DNA of 64,000 nt from Oecophyllibacter saccharovorans. Lineage in GTDB: Bacteria > Pseudomonadota > Alphaproteobacteria > Acetobacterales > Acetobacteraceae. Where the stretch lies: the NCBI RefSeq assembly GCF_006542375.1, contig NZ_CP038143.1:868001-932000 (forward strand), read 5' to 3'. This document shows, piece after piece, positions 7,816 to 17,981 of the stretch. Under the pieces are notes generated by a model. It worked only from the letters and a program-made list of their open reading frames with translations, made no database searches and was not told where the DNA came from. How positions within the stretch are numbered: the stretch's first letter is position 1; the number at the start of each line of letters is the position of its first letter. The translations under genes were made by a program, and so were the position numbers.

Positions 7816-10800
7816 GATTGGCGCGCCTGTCTCTGCAGCCTTATGGCGGTTTCGAATCCCGCGAGCTCATCTTTGCCAAAGAAGCGGGAAACGGCCGGAA
7901 AAATTGCGACCTTCAGGTGATCTTCGGGCCGAATGAGGCAGGAAAATCCACCACGCGACGCGCGGTGCTGGATTTTCTGTTCGGCTTTCCCCACCGGGTG
8001 CAGGGAGCGGACTGGAACGTTCCGGCAGCCAGGCTGCGCGTCGGCGCGGAAGTGGAAACCAGTGCTGGAATTTTCAGCGCCTGGCGTCGGCGTGGGCAGA
8101 AAAGCCTTTACGGGCCTGACGACAAAACCCCGCTCAGCGACGCCTGGCTGCGGGACTGCCTGCCCGGGCTCGAGCAGGGCGCGCCCGGTGCGCGCGAAGC
8201 CTATGAAAGGGATTGGGCCCTGGACCATGCGCGCTTGCGCGAAGGCGGCGCGCAGATGCTGGCGCTCAGGCGGGATGCCGGGCTGCAGGTGCTGGCAGCA
8301 GAGCTGGGTACCGACAGGCTCGGCGAAGTCCTGGACGACCTGAAACAGGCGCGGGAAAAACTCTGGAAGAAACGGGCCTCCACCCCGGAAATCGCCAGGC
8401 GGAAAGAGCAGCTTCTCACCCTGCGCAAAACGCTGGGCGCACAGATGCTCACTCCCGAAAAACTGTTGCAGGCTCGCCAGGCTGTGCAGGAAACCGCAGC
8501 CGAGATCAAACGGCTGGACGGCCAGGAGGCTGAGACCAGGCACGCCCAGGTCGAGCTGGTCCGCCTGCAGGCCCTGCTGGGGCCTTATCGTCATTACCGT
8601 GCCGCACAGACGGCGCGCGCGAGCCGTCCTGCGCCGGTGTTCAGAAAGCCTGAGGCAGAAGAGGTTCTGGCGCTGATTGAAAAACACCACCAGACCGCTC
8701 GCGCGTTGGCAGAAGACGAAGCGCTCTGTACCGCTCTTCAGGCTGAACTTGCAGCCCTCGGCCCACGCCCTGCCCTGCTCGGAGAAGCCGGGCAGCTGGC
8801 CAGTCTCCTGAACGAGGCGAAGAAGCTGGTGGAAAGCGGGCAACGCCATCAGGACCTGAAAGCCCGCAATGAACGCCTGACCTATCAGGGCACAACCCTG
8901 CGCCGGCAGTTGCAACTGACTGTGCCCGAGAGCGGGTCTGCGCCCGACTGGGCCTATGAGGAAAGGGACACGCTTGAGCAGCTGCAGAAGCTTCAAACCC
9001 TTCAGAACAGCCTCATGGATCGCCAGACCCGCCTCAGATCGGCGGAACTGGCCTGCCGGACTGCCGAGCAGCGCCTGGCCGCGCTCCCTGCCATTGAGAC
9101 GCAGGAAGATCCCGACGAATCGCACGTCAACCAGCTCGAAGCCTGGCTGGAGCAAGCTCTGCCCCTTTATGAACTCTCCACCAGCCTGGAAGAGGAGACC
9201 GGCACGCAGGAAAACCGGGCCCGCCAGCTGAACCGGCATTTGCTGGCACGTCTGAACCCCTGGGAGGGCCCCCAGACACCCGTGCCCCTGTTGGAAGCTC
9301 TGCAAAAACTGTGCGTGCCGGGACTGGAGGAAATCCAGCTCTGGCTGACACGCCTGCTGCAGCTGGAGCAGCAATGCGCACGCTGTGCCCAGGAAACCCG
9401 CCAGGCGGAAGAGGACGTGGCCAAACAACAGCAGCGCCTGACCCAGCTTCAGGCCTCCGGGCAGGGCGTAACCGTGGCTGACCTCCTCAAAAGCCGGCAG
9501 GCGCGTGACGCACGCCTGGAAGAATTTCTGCAGGAACCTTCGCCTGCCTCCTGGCCCGCCTTGCGGCAGGCTGTACGCCAGGCGGACGAACTGGCAGACC
9601 GCCGGATGCAGGAAGCGGAAACCTCTGCCGCCCTGGAGGGAGCAAAAAACACCCTGGAGCAGGCGCAGCTGCATCTGGCCCAGCGGAAGGAAGCAGACCG
9701 TCTGGCACAGGGCGAAAGACACGCATGCCAGCAGGCGTGGCAGGGACAGTTGCGAAGCGCAGGGCTGCCCCCGCTTGCGCCTGCCGCCTTCATGAGCTGG
9801 CGCGAGCGCTATGAAGAGGCGCTGGAAAAGCTCCAGAATTTTCAACAGGCTCAGCAGACGTACCGGCAGCGCCTGAGCACGCTGCAGCATCTCGCACGTC
9901 AGGCTGCACATTTACCAGGCCGGCCGGTTGAGACCCAGGAACTGCCCTTCCGTGAGCTGGTGGCAGAAATCAGGGCCCGGCTGAAGACTGAACGCCACCA
10001 CGAGACACAGCGCCAGACCCGGCGGCACATGCACAACACGGCCACGCAGCAAGTGCACGAGGCCCGCACGGCTCTTGAATTATTGCAGCAGGAGCAGATT
10101 CTGGGCCTGGAGGAATGGGCGGCCGCCTGCCAGCGCCTGGCTTTTCCGCCCACCCTGGAGACCCAGGCCCTGACACCGGAGAATTTCCCCGCTTTCTGCC
10201 AGCTCGTGCAGCTGGAAGCCGAACGCCAGCGGGTAATGCAGGAAGTGCGGCAGCTGCAGGAAACAGGAACGCGTTTCGCTGAAAGACAACAGGCGCTGCT
10301 GAAAAGATACCCCGCTGAAAGCCTGCAGGCCCTGCAGAACCGCCTGCAGGAAGAGCAGAAGCGTGACGAGGCCCGGCGACACCTTGAAGGCCAGCTGGCC
10401 GCTCGGCAAGCGCAGAGCGGCAGACTGCAACACCTGCTGCTGGTTTCCCGAAAGCGGCTGGAAGCCTGCATGGCCCGCCTGCCTTATGGTCCGCTGCCTG
10501 CAGGCCCTGAAAGCGCACAAACGCTTGAGCAGCGTCTGGTGCAGCAGGCCCAGGAGGACCTGCAGACAGCAGAGTGCGACCGCCAGCTCAGTGAAACACG
10601 CGAGCGCCTGCAGGAGGCGGGCCGCGGCGAGGCTCTGGACACGCTCTGCAGTCAGGCTGGCGCTCTGACAGCGGAAGGACTCGAAAGCGACATAGCCGCT
10701 CTGGAGCGCCAGCTGGCCGAGCTGCGACAGCTGCGTGAGGAAGCCTTCACCCGCCAGAGCGCTGCCCGCCAGGCGCTGGCGGAGATGGAAAGCCAGGATG

Positions 10801-11333
10801 ACAGTGCCAGGATTGCCGCGGAAATCGCCCAGGTCGAGGCAGAGCTTGCTGAACTGGCGGAAACCTATGTCTCCCTTCACCTGCAGCAGACCCTGCTTGA
10901 AACGCTCATCGCGCGTGAGCGCGAAAAATCACAGGGCCCCTTCCTGCAACGCGCCGGGGCTCTCTTCAGTCGCCTGACCCTGGGCCAGTATGAAGGACTT
11001 TCCCTGGAACCACAGGGGAAATCCCTGCTGCTGGCCGGGCAGAAAACCGGCAGCAAAACCACATCCCTGGTGCCGTCCGGCGAGATGAGTGAAGGCACGC
11101 GTGACCAGCTCTACCTGGCCCTGCGCTTGGCTCATGTGCAGCAGGCGGTGGAAGCAGGCGTGCGGCTGCCTTTTCTGGCTGATGACCTGTTCATCACCTT
11201 CGATGACGAACGCGCACGCGCCGGGCTGGAGATCCTGAGTGAGCTGGCGCAGCAGACCCAGGTCCTGTTTTTCACCCATCACCGGCGCCTCTACGAGATG
11301 GGCAGCGAGCTCGGTCTTGCGCTTACGCTCTGA
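7812..11333 (+). CDS. SMC-like ATPase, SbcC/YhaN-like
   Basis: A 1173-residue ABC-type ATPase with split head domains. The N-terminal head carries RLSLQPYGGFESREL and Walker A (FGPNEAGKST, about residues 38-47). Roughly residues 170-1000 are highly charged heptad-like helix rich in Glu, Gln, Arg and Leu, the expected antiparallel coiled coil. The C-terminal head has the signature region (VPSGEMSEGTRDQLYLALRLA) and Walker B (LPFLADDLFITFDDERA), then the D-loop/H region ending in FFTHHRRLYE. No obvious CxxC zinc hook is present in the middle, as in YhaN rather than Rad50/SbcC. Translational coupling with the upstream nuclease gene supports a two-subunit DNA-processing complex. Confidence 0.87.
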   Translation: MRLARLSLQPYGGFESRELIFAKEAGNGRKNCDLQVIFGPNEAGKSTTRRAVLDFLFGFPHRVQGADWNVPAARLRVGAEVETSAGIFSAWRRRGQKSLYGPDDKTPLSDAWLRDCLPGLEQGAPGAREAYERDWALDHARLREGGAQMLALRRDAGLQVLAAELGTDRLGEVLDDLKQAREKLWKKRASTPEIARRKEQLLTLRKTLGAQMLTPEKLLQARQAVQETAAEIKRLDGQEAETRHAQVELVRLQALLGPYRHYRAAQTARASRPAPVFRKPEAEEVLALIEKHHQTARALAEDEALCTALQAELAALGPRPALLGEAGQLASLLNEAKKLVESGQRHQDLKARNERLTYQGTTLRRQLQLTVPESGSAPDWAYEERDTLEQLQKLQTLQNSLMDRQTRLRSAELACRTAEQRLAALPAIETQEDPDESHVNQLEAWLEQALPLYELSTSLEEETGTQENRARQLNRHLLARLNPWEGPQTPVPLLEALQKLCVPGLEEIQLWLTRLLQLEQQCARCAQETRQAEEDVAKQQQRLTQLQASGQGVTVADLLKSRQARDARLEEFLQEPSPASWPALRQAVRQADELADRRMQEAETSAALEGAKNTLEQAQLHLAQRKEADRLAQGERHACQQAWQGQLRSAGLPPLAPAAFMSWRERYEEALEKLQNFQQAQQTYRQRLSTLQHLARQAAHLPGRPVETQELPFRELVAEIRARLKTERHHETQRQTRRHMHNTATQQVHEARTALELLQQEQILGLEEWAAACQRLAFPPTLETQALTPENFPAFCQLVQLEAERQRVMQEVRQLQETGTRFAERQQALLKRYPAESLQALQNRLQEEQKRDEARRHLEGQLAARQAQSGRLQHLLLVSRKRLEACMARLPYGPLPAGPESAQTLEQRLVQQAQEDLQTAECDRQLSETRERLQEAGRGEALDTLCSQAGALTAEGLESDIAALERQLAELRQLREEAFTRQSAARQALAEMESQDDSARIAAEIAQVEAELAELAETYVSLHLQQTLLETLIAREREKSQGPFLQRAGALFSRLTLGQYEGLSLEPQGKSLLLAGQKTGSKTTSLVPSGEMSEGTRDQLYLALRLAHVQQAVEAGVRLPFLADDLFITFDDERARAGLEILSELAQQTQVLFFTHHRRLYEMGSELGLALTL

Positions 11334-11465
11334 AAACGCCTGTTTCCCTTTTCCCGGTCTTCTGCACCCGGAAAATAAAAAAAACTTCAAAACACATCCG
11401 CCCATGGCAGTGATAGGGAGGGATGCAACAGGTGAACATGAACAGAGGTACGGCTCAGGACGCAC

Positions 11466-13100
11466 ATGACCCACCCTGCTTCAACCCTTCATGAAACCCC
11501 TGCCGGCAAGGCCCGCACCCCGTGGTGGCGCAACGGCTGGTGCGTCGGGCTGCTCCTGGCTTTCGTCATCCTGGCCCTGCGCGGCGCCACGCTGGGCAAT
11601 CCCCTCCTCGATGATGATGACGGCTTCTACCTCTACGGAGGCGGGCAGCTTCTGGCCGGCCACAAGCTCTATCTGGACTTCTGGGACCGCAAGCCCTTCG
11701 GCCTGTTTGCGCTTTTCGCTTTTTTCCATGCCTTCGGGCCCTGGCGCTTCTGGGCCTATCAGCTTGGCGCCTGCGCCTGTGTCTGGGGCACCGCCATGGC
11801 CATCTGGCGCATGGCCCGCCTCCTTGCACCAAACGGTGGGGCGGTCGCCGCAGCGCTGCTCTATGTCGCGGGCCTCAACATGCGTGGAGGTTTCGGCGGG
11901 GAAACGCCGGTTTTCTACAATTTCCTCACAGCCTGCGCTTTTCTGCTGGTTGTGCAGCTGCTCGCGCTGGCCAACCCTGATCGCGTCCTGCCGGAAGACC
12001 AGCCCCTCTCCAGAAAGCCTCCCCCCCGCCTGACTGGCAAGCTGCTTCTGACCGAGATCGGCGCGATGGCGCTTTTCGGGCTAGGGCTGCAGATCAAGCC
12101 GACCGTCGTTTTTGAAGGCGTCTACTGTGCGCTGGCCCTGCTGTGGTTCTCCTACCGCTTCTCCGCTTCCCAGAAGCCGGGAGCAGCCCGTGCAGGCGCC
12201 ATGCTGCTGGGCCAGGCCGGGCTCATGGTCCTTATCGCCCTGCTGCCCACCCTTCTGGTCGTGATCTATTACGTCCATCTGCACGCAGTGGCAGCCTGGT
12301 GGCAGGCCAATGTCCTCTCCTCCCTGCACCGCGGGGCCGAGTTTCAGTGGCACAAGTTCCTGAATCTTCTCTTCACCCTGGCAATCCTGACACTTGCCTG
12401 GCCGCTCAGCCGCTTTCTGGCGCTCCGCTTCACCCCTTTCCAGAAAACCGTCTGGCGCTTCATTTCAGGATGGGCGCTGGTCGCCGTGATCGCGGTTCTG
12501 CTGTTCACGCAGTATTACAAATACTACGCCCTGCCCCTTTTCGTGCCCTTTGCCATTCTCTGGGCGCCGCTGTGGCAACGACCCCTGGGACGTGCCCTTG
12601 TTCTGCTGCTTCTGGCCGTTCTAACAATCGGCGGGGAACTCCAGGTCCATCGTCGCGTCACCGACCGGACAGGCGCGGACTGGCAGGCGATGCTCAGGGC
12701 GGTGTCCGACCCACCCGGCTGCGTGTTTGAATACAAGGCCCAGGGCATCCTGCTGGATGCAACGCCCACCCTGGCCGGCTGCCATCTCACGCCCTGGTCC
12801 TTCCCCGATCACCTCGGCGACGCACAGGAAGTGAACTCGATCGGCATTGATCCCTTCACCGAACTCAAGCGGGTCATGGCTGGCCGCCCCCGCTACGTCG
12901 CCACCGCCTCCAGCATCATGGATGCTGAGCGGAGCGGCGATCCTGAAGCGAACCCGCCCCTTGACCGTTACCTCGCACAGATTCTGCAGCGCGATTACGT
13001 TGCGGTCTATCACCACCGCGAGCACCGCAGGCACGGGCGCGACAGGGAAGAGGACATGGTCATCTGGCAGCGCAGAGAACCCACTTCACCCGCTCCCTGA
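11466..13100 (+). CDS. Integral-membrane glycosyltransferase, GT39/PMT-like (copy A)
   Basis: A 544-residue protein with about ten hydrophobic segments. An acidic cluster (LLDDDDGFYLYGGG, Asp49-52) directly follows the first membrane helix, as in GT-C fold enzymes that use polyprenyl-phosphate sugars, where this loop holds the catalytic acidic residue. GT39-like members (ArnT, PMT) transfer sugars to lipid A, lipids or proteins on the periplasmic side. The C-terminal soluble part contains DPPGCVFEY and HLTPWSFP, also found in the neighbouring paralogue. It lies 50 bp from that paralogue, tail to tail. Acceptor and donor are unknown. ATG at 11466 is used; GGCTCAGGACGCAC precedes with weak Shine-Dalgarno character. 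Confidence 0.75.
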   Translation: MTHPASTLHETPAGKARTPWWRNGWCVGLLLAFVILALRGATLGNPLLDDDDGFYLYGGGQLLAGHKLYLDFWDRKPFGLFALFAFFHAFGPWRFWAYQLGACACVWGTAMAIWRMARLLAPNGGAVAAALLYVAGLNMRGGFGGETPVFYNFLTACAFLLVVQLLALANPDRVLPEDQPLSRKPPPRLTGKLLLTEIGAMALFGLGLQIKPTVVFEGVYCALALLWFSYRFSASQKPGAARAGAMLLGQAGLMVLIALLPTLLVVIYYVHLHAVAAWWQANVLSSLHRGAEFQWHKFLNLLFTLAILTLAWPLSRFLALRFTPFQKTVWRFISGWALVAVIAVLLFTQYYKYYALPLFVPFAILWAPLWQRPLGRALVLLLLAVLTIGGELQVHRRVTDRTGADWQAMLRAVSDPPGCVFEYKAQGILLDATPTLAGCHLTPWSFPDHLGDAQEVNSIGIDPFTELKRVMAGRPRYVATASSIMDAERSGDPEANPPLDRYLAQILQRDYVAVYHHREHRRHGRDREEDMVIWQRREPTSPAP

Positions 13101-13150
13101 CGGCCCTTGCAGTCTACCAGGACCGCTCCTGCTCTGGCACCAGAGGGCGG

Positions 13151-14875
13151 TTACTGAACGGCCGGGCCCGAAAGATCGGGACGCGGCAGATCGGCCTGCA
13201 GACCGGGGCGCAGGCGCCAGATACTGAAATCCACATCAGCGCGCTTGCCTTCCTTCAGCGGGCCCTGCAGGCGTGTGTGCATGGCAGCCACAAGCGCAGC
13301 CGCTGCTGCAGGCGGTACCTGGGCGACGCGCCCCGGCACGGGCTGGCTGCGGCGGTGAAGGTAGACCGGCTCATAATCAGCAAGCAGATGCCTGATCACG
13401 GCCAGGTCCGTGGCAGGGACCCCTTCATCCTTCGGGTCCTGAAAGAAATCATTGATCACCACATAGCGCGGATGCGCTGCAAAAATACGCGTCACTTCCG
13501 TCCCCTCATCAGGCGTCACACCCATCGCCCCCTGCTCACGCCGCAGTCCCAGATGAGCCGGAAAGGGCCAGCGTGTCAGCTGGCAGCGTGCAGCCTGTGG
13601 CGTGGCATCCATCAGAATAGGCGTGGCCAGATATTCAAACACGCAGCCGGGCGGATCGGACAGGGTGCGTACGATCTCCCGGTAGGTCTCAATACCCCGC
13701 TTTTTGGCAATATGCCTGACCTGGCGCACACCGCTTGAGATCAGCGCCACCAGGACCGCAATGAGGAGAAGCTTGCCCGTCCGCTCCTGCCAGACAGGCG
13801 CAACCAGAATGGAAAGCGGCAGCATGAGGGGCAGGGCGTAGTGAATGAAATAGCCCCCTACCAGCCATACTGCGCCCAGCGCCACCAGGGCCCAGGCGCT
13901 CAGAAACAGATAGGCTCTTTTCTGGGCGGCTGAAAAACGTGTTTTCTGCGCCCAGGTGAAGACCCAGCCGCACAGCAGGAAAATCCCCACAATCACCAGC
14001 AGCTGGCGCACATCACGCGGCTCAGGCGCATTGGCCCGGTGGAAAAAGGAGAGGATGTTTGCAAACCACCATTCCCGCCCATGTCCGGTCAGCACATATC
14101 CCAGAACGACCAGCACTGTCGGCAGCAGCGCCGCTGCAACCCACAGCATACCATCCAGCAGCAGGGCGAGCGGTTTCTGGCCGCCTTTCCAGCCCAGCCA
14201 TAACAGGAACAGGCCCAGGAACATCCCCTCGAACACGACTGTCGGTTTAAGCTGCAGGGCCAGGCCGAACAGGCCCATGCAGACAAGACCGGTCAGGCGC
14301 AGGCGGGCAGGCTGGCGCTGCAGGGCTTCCATCTGAGAGACGACCAGCCAGAAGGCGCAGGCGACCAGAAGATTGTAGAAAACAGGCGTCTGCCCCCCGA
14401 AACCCTTGCGGATTTCCAGGGCGACAATATAGAAGACGGCCGCCACGAACGCACCGCCCGGCGAGGCGATCAGCAGGGCCATGCGGCGCACAAGCAGCGC
14501 GGTCAGCCAGACGCAGCCCGTCGCGCAGAGCTGATAAGCCCAGAAGCGCCAGGGACCGAACGCATGGAAAAAAGCGAAAAGCGCGAACAGGCCGAAGGGC
14601 TTGCGGTCCCAAATATCCAGATAGGGCCAGCGCCCCAGCCACATCTGTCCGCCCCCGTAGAGATAGAAATCCTCATCATTATAGATCAGCGCATTGCCGA
14701 ACAGCGGCGCCCGCATCGCCAGCGCGACTACAAAAAGAAGCACTGGTACCACCCAATGCGGCAGGGCAGGCAGCTTTTCCAGTGAAGCCCGCATCCGTGC
14801 CCCCAGCCCCGCAAAAGCAGCCGCAGGGAAGGCGCCAGGGTGAGGAGAGGGTTCTTCAGCGTAAGGCGTCGTCAT
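13151..14875 (-). CDS. Integral-membrane glycosyltransferase, GT39/PMT-like (copy B)
   Basis: A 574-residue paralogue of the gene at 11466-13100, on the opposite strand. It shares the first-loop acidic motif (YNDEDFYLYGGGQ), the block DIWDRKPFGLFALFAFFHAF, the motif FGGQTPVFYN and the C-terminal DPPGCVFEY with Cys and Arg residues in the same places. It differs by a C-terminal tail of about 60 residues (VPPAAAAALVAAMHTRLQ onward) absent from copy A. ATG at 14875 is chosen because CAGGAAA lies about 7 nt upstream and the N-terminus then matches copy A in length; the frame stays open up to 15016. It follows htpG on the same strand but after a strong hairpin, so it likely has its own promoter. 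Confidence 0.75.
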   Translation of the reverse strand: MTTPYAEEPSPHPGAFPAAAFAGLGARMRASLEKLPALPHWVVPVLLFVVALAMRAPLFGNALIYNDEDFYLYGGGQMWLGRWPYLDIWDRKPFGLFALFAFFHAFGPWRFWAYQLCATGCVWLTALLVRRMALLIASPGGAFVAAVFYIVALEIRKGFGGQTPVFYNLLVACAFWLVVSQMEALQRQPARLRLTGLVCMGLFGLALQLKPTVVFEGMFLGLFLLWLGWKGGQKPLALLLDGMLWVAAALLPTVLVVLGYVLTGHGREWWFANILSFFHRANAPEPRDVRQLLVIVGIFLLCGWVFTWAQKTRFSAAQKRAYLFLSAWALVALGAVWLVGGYFIHYALPLMLPLSILVAPVWQERTGKLLLIAVLVALISSGVRQVRHIAKKRGIETYREIVRTLSDPPGCVFEYLATPILMDATPQAARCQLTRWPFPAHLGLRREQGAMGVTPDEGTEVTRIFAAHPRYVVINDFFQDPKDEGVPATDLAVIRHLLADYEPVYLHRRSQPVPGRVAQVPPAAAAALVAAMHTRLQGPLKEGKRADVDFSIWRLRPGLQADLPRPDLSGPAVQ

Positions 14876-15060
14876 GAAAATTTCCTGAATGGGAATCTGC
14901 GCCTGTTCCGATCCGGAAAAGGCAGACAGGTCAGGCATTGTCAGAAATTCGCCTGCAAAAACAAGAGCCGGCGCGCGCGTTCTCCCTGCCTTAGCGGGCT
15001 GCCTAAGCCCTGACAAGACACGGGCAAAGCGCGTTCTCCAAAGGCGCCCACAAATACAGC

Positions 15061-15088
15061 AAAGGGAGAACCGATGGGTTCTCCCTTT
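15061..15088 (-). terminator. Perfect stem-loop downstream of htpG
   Basis: A 12-bp perfect inverted repeat (AAAGGGAGAACC / GGTTCTCCCTTT) around a 4-nt loop, 40 bp past the htpG stop. The stem is not especially GC-rich and the T-run after it is short and lies partly within the stem, but position and symmetry make a transcription terminator the simplest reading. Confidence 0.65.
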
Positions 15089-15127
15089 TCACGCCTTTCA
15101 CGGTTTCAAACCTGCAGGGCTGAGCGG

Positions 15128-17116
15128 TCAGGAAGCGGCTTTCCCGCCGGCCAGCAGGGAAGTCAGCAAACGGGCGAAACCGGTCGGATCCGGCAGGGGC
15201 TCGCCTTCCTGCACGCGCGCCAGGTCAAGCAGGGCACGGGCGTAATCTGTCACGCTCTCGCCCTTCCCGACCCGCTCGGCCAGCTCGCCGATCAGCGGGT
15301 TGCGCGGATTGATCTCCAACACCGGCGCCACTTCCGGCACGGCCTGGCCGGAGCGGCGCAGCAGGCGCTGCATGGCAAGGTCGGGGCCGCCTTCCTGCGT
15401 CAGCACCACAGCACTATCTGTCAGGCGGTCGGTGTCCCGCACTTCCTTGACACTGTCGCCCAGCGCCTCCTTGAGCGCAGGCAGAAGCTTGGCCATATCC
15501 GCCGCTTCGCCCTTGGGCAGCGCCGCCTCATCGACCTTGTGCTTCTCCAGGTCACTGCGGGCCTGCGCGACGGAGCGGAAAACCTTATCCTTGTAGGAAT
15601 GCATACGCTCGGGCCAGAAGCTGTCCACCGGATCGGTCAGCAGCAGGACTTCGATGCCGCGGGCCTTGAAACCCTCCAGCTGAGCGGAGGCACGCATGGC
15701 CTGGAGATTGTCACCGACCAGATAGTAGATCGCCTCCTGCTCGGGCTTCATGCGGCTGATATAGCCGTCAAGCGTGGTCCAGCCTTCATCGTGGGTAGTG
15801 CGAAAAAGCGCGAACTCGGCAATAGCGGAACGATACTCCGCATCCTCCCAAAGGCCTTCCTTGATGACGAGGCCGAAATTCTCCCAGAACTGCAGGAACT
15901 CTTCACCCCCCGTCTTGGCCAGGCTCTTGATTTCATTGACCACGCGCCGCGTCACGGCCTTGCGGATACGCGCCAGAACAGGCGTGGACTGCAGCATCTC
16001 GCGCGACACGTTGAGCGGCAGATCGTCCGTATCGACAACACCCTGGACGAAGCGCAGCCAGTTGGGCACGAGATGCGCATCATCGGTGATGAACATGCGC
16101 CGGACGTAAAGCTGGATGTGGCTTTCACGGTTGGGCTGCTCGAGGAAATCAAAAGGTCGTGCACCCGGGATGAACAGCAGGGCCGTGAATTCCGTCGTGC
16201 CTTCCGCATGCCAGCGCATCATGGCGTAAGGGGTGTCAAACGCACGCGCCAGGTGGCGATAGAACTCCGTGTACTGCTCTTGGGTCACATCGGCTTTGGG
16301 GCGCATCCACAGGGCGGTGCCCGCATTGATGGTCTGCTCCTCCACCTTGCCGTCCTGGCCGGTTTCACGCAGGCGGACCGGCCAGGAAATATGGTCGGCC
16401 CATTTGCGGATCAGCTCACGCAACCGCCATGGATCGAGAAATTCCTCCGCATCGGCCTTCATGTGCAGGATCACATCCGTGCCGGGCTGGTCACGATGGG
16501 CAGGAGAGATCGTGTAACTGCCCTTGCCGTCTGATTCCCATTTCAGCGCCTCATCTGTTCCGGCGCGCCGGGAGATGACAGTCACCCGGTCAGCCACCAT
16601 GAAAGCTGAATAGAAACCGACGCCGAACTGCCCGATCAGGTTCGGCCTGTCTTCAGGCTTGGCCTCTCCCAGCTTTTCACCGAAAGCGCGCGTGCCTGAG
16701 CGCGCGATCGTGCCGAGATTCTGCGCCAGGTCTTCAGCCGTCATGCCCAGCCCGTCATCGGAAACTGTCAGCGTACGGGTGGATTTGAGCGGTGTGATGA
16801 CGATTCCGGCGTTTTCAGGCAGGGCCAGGGCCGGGTCGGTCTGGGCTTCAAAGCGCCGCTTGTCCATCGCGTCAGCCGCGTTGGCGACCAGCTCGCGCAG
16901 GAAGATTTCCCGGTCTGAATAAAGGGAATGCACCACCAGCTCGAGCAGCCGCTCCACTTCGGCGCTGAACTTGTGCTCAGTGGCGTCACTCGCGCCTGAA
17001 ACGGCTTTGTCAGCCTTGTTGCCTGACGGCCCAGTCCGGGAAGAGGCATTGGCCGCATCTGAGTTTTTGGCGGAGGCTGATTTATGTGAATCCGGTTTCT
17101 TATCCTGGGTCATCAT
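15128..17116 (-). CDS. htpG: Hsp90-family chaperone HtpG
   Basis: An ATP-dependent cytosolic chaperone of 662 residues. The GHKL ATPase domain is clear: [15 protein letters not shown] (catalytic Glu and Mg-binding Asn), [13 protein letters not shown], and the lid plus [17 protein letters not shown]. The middle domain with its ATP-contacting Arg (LNVSREMLQ) and the C-terminal dimerisation region follow. It is longer than the E. coli protein (624) because of an extra N-terminal stretch of about 50 residues rich in Ser, Asp, Lys and Ala (positions 5-50) that looks disordered. GGAG lies 6 nt before the ATG pair at 17116/17113. No clear RpoH-type promoter could be assigned upstream. Confidence 0.96.
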   Translation of the reverse strand: MMTQDKKPDSHKSASAKNSDAANASSRTGPSGNKADKAVSGASDATEHKFSAEVERLLELVVHSLYSDREIFLRELVANAADAMDKRRFEAQTDPALALPENAGIVITPLKSTRTLTVSDDGLGMTAEDLAQNLGTIARSGTRAFGEKLGEAKPEDRPNLIGQFGVGFYSAFMVADRVTVISRRAGTDEALKWESDGKGSYTISPAHRDQPGTDVILHMKADAEEFLDPWRLRELIRKWADHISWPVRLRETGQDGKVEEQTINAGTALWMRPKADVTQEQYTEFYRHLARAFDTPYAMMRWHAEGTTEFTALLFIPGARPFDFLEQPNRESHIQLYVRRMFITDDAHLVPNWLRFVQGVVDTDDLPLNVSREMLQSTPVLARIRKAVTRRVVNEIKSLAKTGGEEFLQFWENFGLVIKEGLWEDAEYRSAIAEFALFRTTHDEGWTTLDGYISRMKPEQEAIYYLVGDNLQAMRASAQLEGFKARGIEVLLLTDPVDSFWPERMHSYKDKVFRSVAQARSDLEKHKVDEAALPKGEAADMAKLLPALKEALGDSVKEVRDTDRLTDSAVVLTQEGGPDLAMQRLLRRSGQAVPEVAPVLEINPRNPLIGELAERVGKGESVTDYARALLDLARVQEGEPLPDPTGFARLLTSLLAGGKAAS

Positions 17117-17444
17117 CTTTTCTCCAAATTTCCCCGGGTGCTGGCTTCATCCTGCCTGCCCACAGCCATCAAAAGGGCTGCTGAACATTCGCATACTGGG
17201 ACACTGAGCAAGACTGGCAGGGAAACGTCTTGATTTATCGGTTGATATGGGGAGGAAAGACAGGGTTTCAACTCATTCGACTCATAGACCCCCTTGCCGG
17301 CACTGGCGCCCTCCCCGCCGGTTACCGGCAGATAATCTGCAGGTTCCCGGCCCCTGAACCTCGCTTTTTGTTAATTGCTGAAATTTATGGTTTTATCTGG
17401 GGTGGTCGTGATGCGGCCCGGTTGAAAGAAAGTAGAATCCTGCA
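17117..17444. other. Intergenic region between divergent htpG and exported-protein gene
   Basis: 328 bp without a credible gene. It must hold the promoters of htpG (leftward) and of the exported-protein/nhaA pair (rightward). The middle has a GC-rich dyad (GCCGGTTACCGGC, around 17318-17330); the right part is AT-rich (TTTTTGTTAATTGCTGAAATT) as promoters often are. No RNA gene was recognised. Confidence 0.5.
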
Positions 17445-17981
17445 ATGCCCCTCAAGAACACCAGCCCCCTTCCGAAGCTTCCCACCCGCCGACATATTCT
17501 GGGTGCTGTCGGCCTGCTTGCGGGTCTGGGGCTTTCAGGCCTGGCTGGCACGCCGCAGGCCCGGGCAGAAGCCTTCGGCCGCATCTACCACATCGAAGCC
17601 CGGCTCCAGCCGACAGTGCTTGTGGCCGGAAAGGCCCCTCAGCAGCCGGTCAAGCTGGTTATCGAAGTCAACCCGAGCGACCGGCGCGGCCAGAAGGAGA
17701 TCAAGGTCAGTCAGGGAAGCCAGGGCTGGCAGATCGACGGTTACAAGATGCGCGTTTTCCTGAAAGCAGGCCCCGGCGGGGGATCTGACAATGGCACGCT
17801 CAACTACCTGATCACCGCTGATGTCGGGCACAATCTCGGCGACCGGTTCAAATCCATCTACGCCCGCAGTCACGGCGCACTGCAACTGCAGAACGGCAAC
17901 GGCCAGATACCGTTGAGCGGCAACAAATACTTTACCGGCACGCTGAGCGTGAAACTCATCGCGCCCGATGCCGGCTGGTAA
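17445..17981 (+). CDS. Small exported protein of unknown function, possible Tat substrate
   Basis: A 178-residue protein that I do not recognise. The N-terminus TRRHILGAVGLLAGLGLSG followed by TPQARAEA has a twin arginine, a hydrophobic core and an Ala-x-Ala cleavage site, so export by Tat (or Sec) is likely. The mature part (about 140 residues) is rich in beta-type segments and Gly, with no Cys, suggesting a small periplasmic beta fold. The gene overlaps nhaA by 14 bp, so the two are translated from one message; a functional link with Na+/H+ homeostasis is possible but not shown. GAAAGAAAGTAGAA upstream of the ATG offers only a weak ribosome-binding site. Confidence 0.7.
   Translation: MPLKNTSPLPKLPTRRHILGAVGLLAGLGLSGLAGTPQARAEAFGRIYHIEARLQPTVLVAGKAPQQPVKLVIEVNPSDRRGQKEIKVSQGSQGWQIDGYKMRVFLKAGPGGGSDNGTLNYLITADVGHNLGDRFKSIYARSHGALQLQNGNGQIPLSGNKYFTGTLSVKLIAPDAGW

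Noticed and set aside
7137-9911. 924-codon open frame on the minus strand, antisense to the nuclease/SMC-like ATPase genes
   Set aside because: It covers two well-supported genes with intact motifs on the plus strand; its sequence is Leu/Cys/Gly/Gln-rich without any family motif, as expected from a GC-rich shadow frame.
11345-11385. TTTTCCCGG...CCGGAAAA as terminator of the SMC-like ATPase gene
   Set aside because: The stem needs a bulge and is followed by an A-run, not T, on the coding strand.
15074-16534. 486-codon plus-strand frame opposite htpG
   Set aside because: HtpG motifs on the minus strand are unambiguous; the plus frame shows no family signature.
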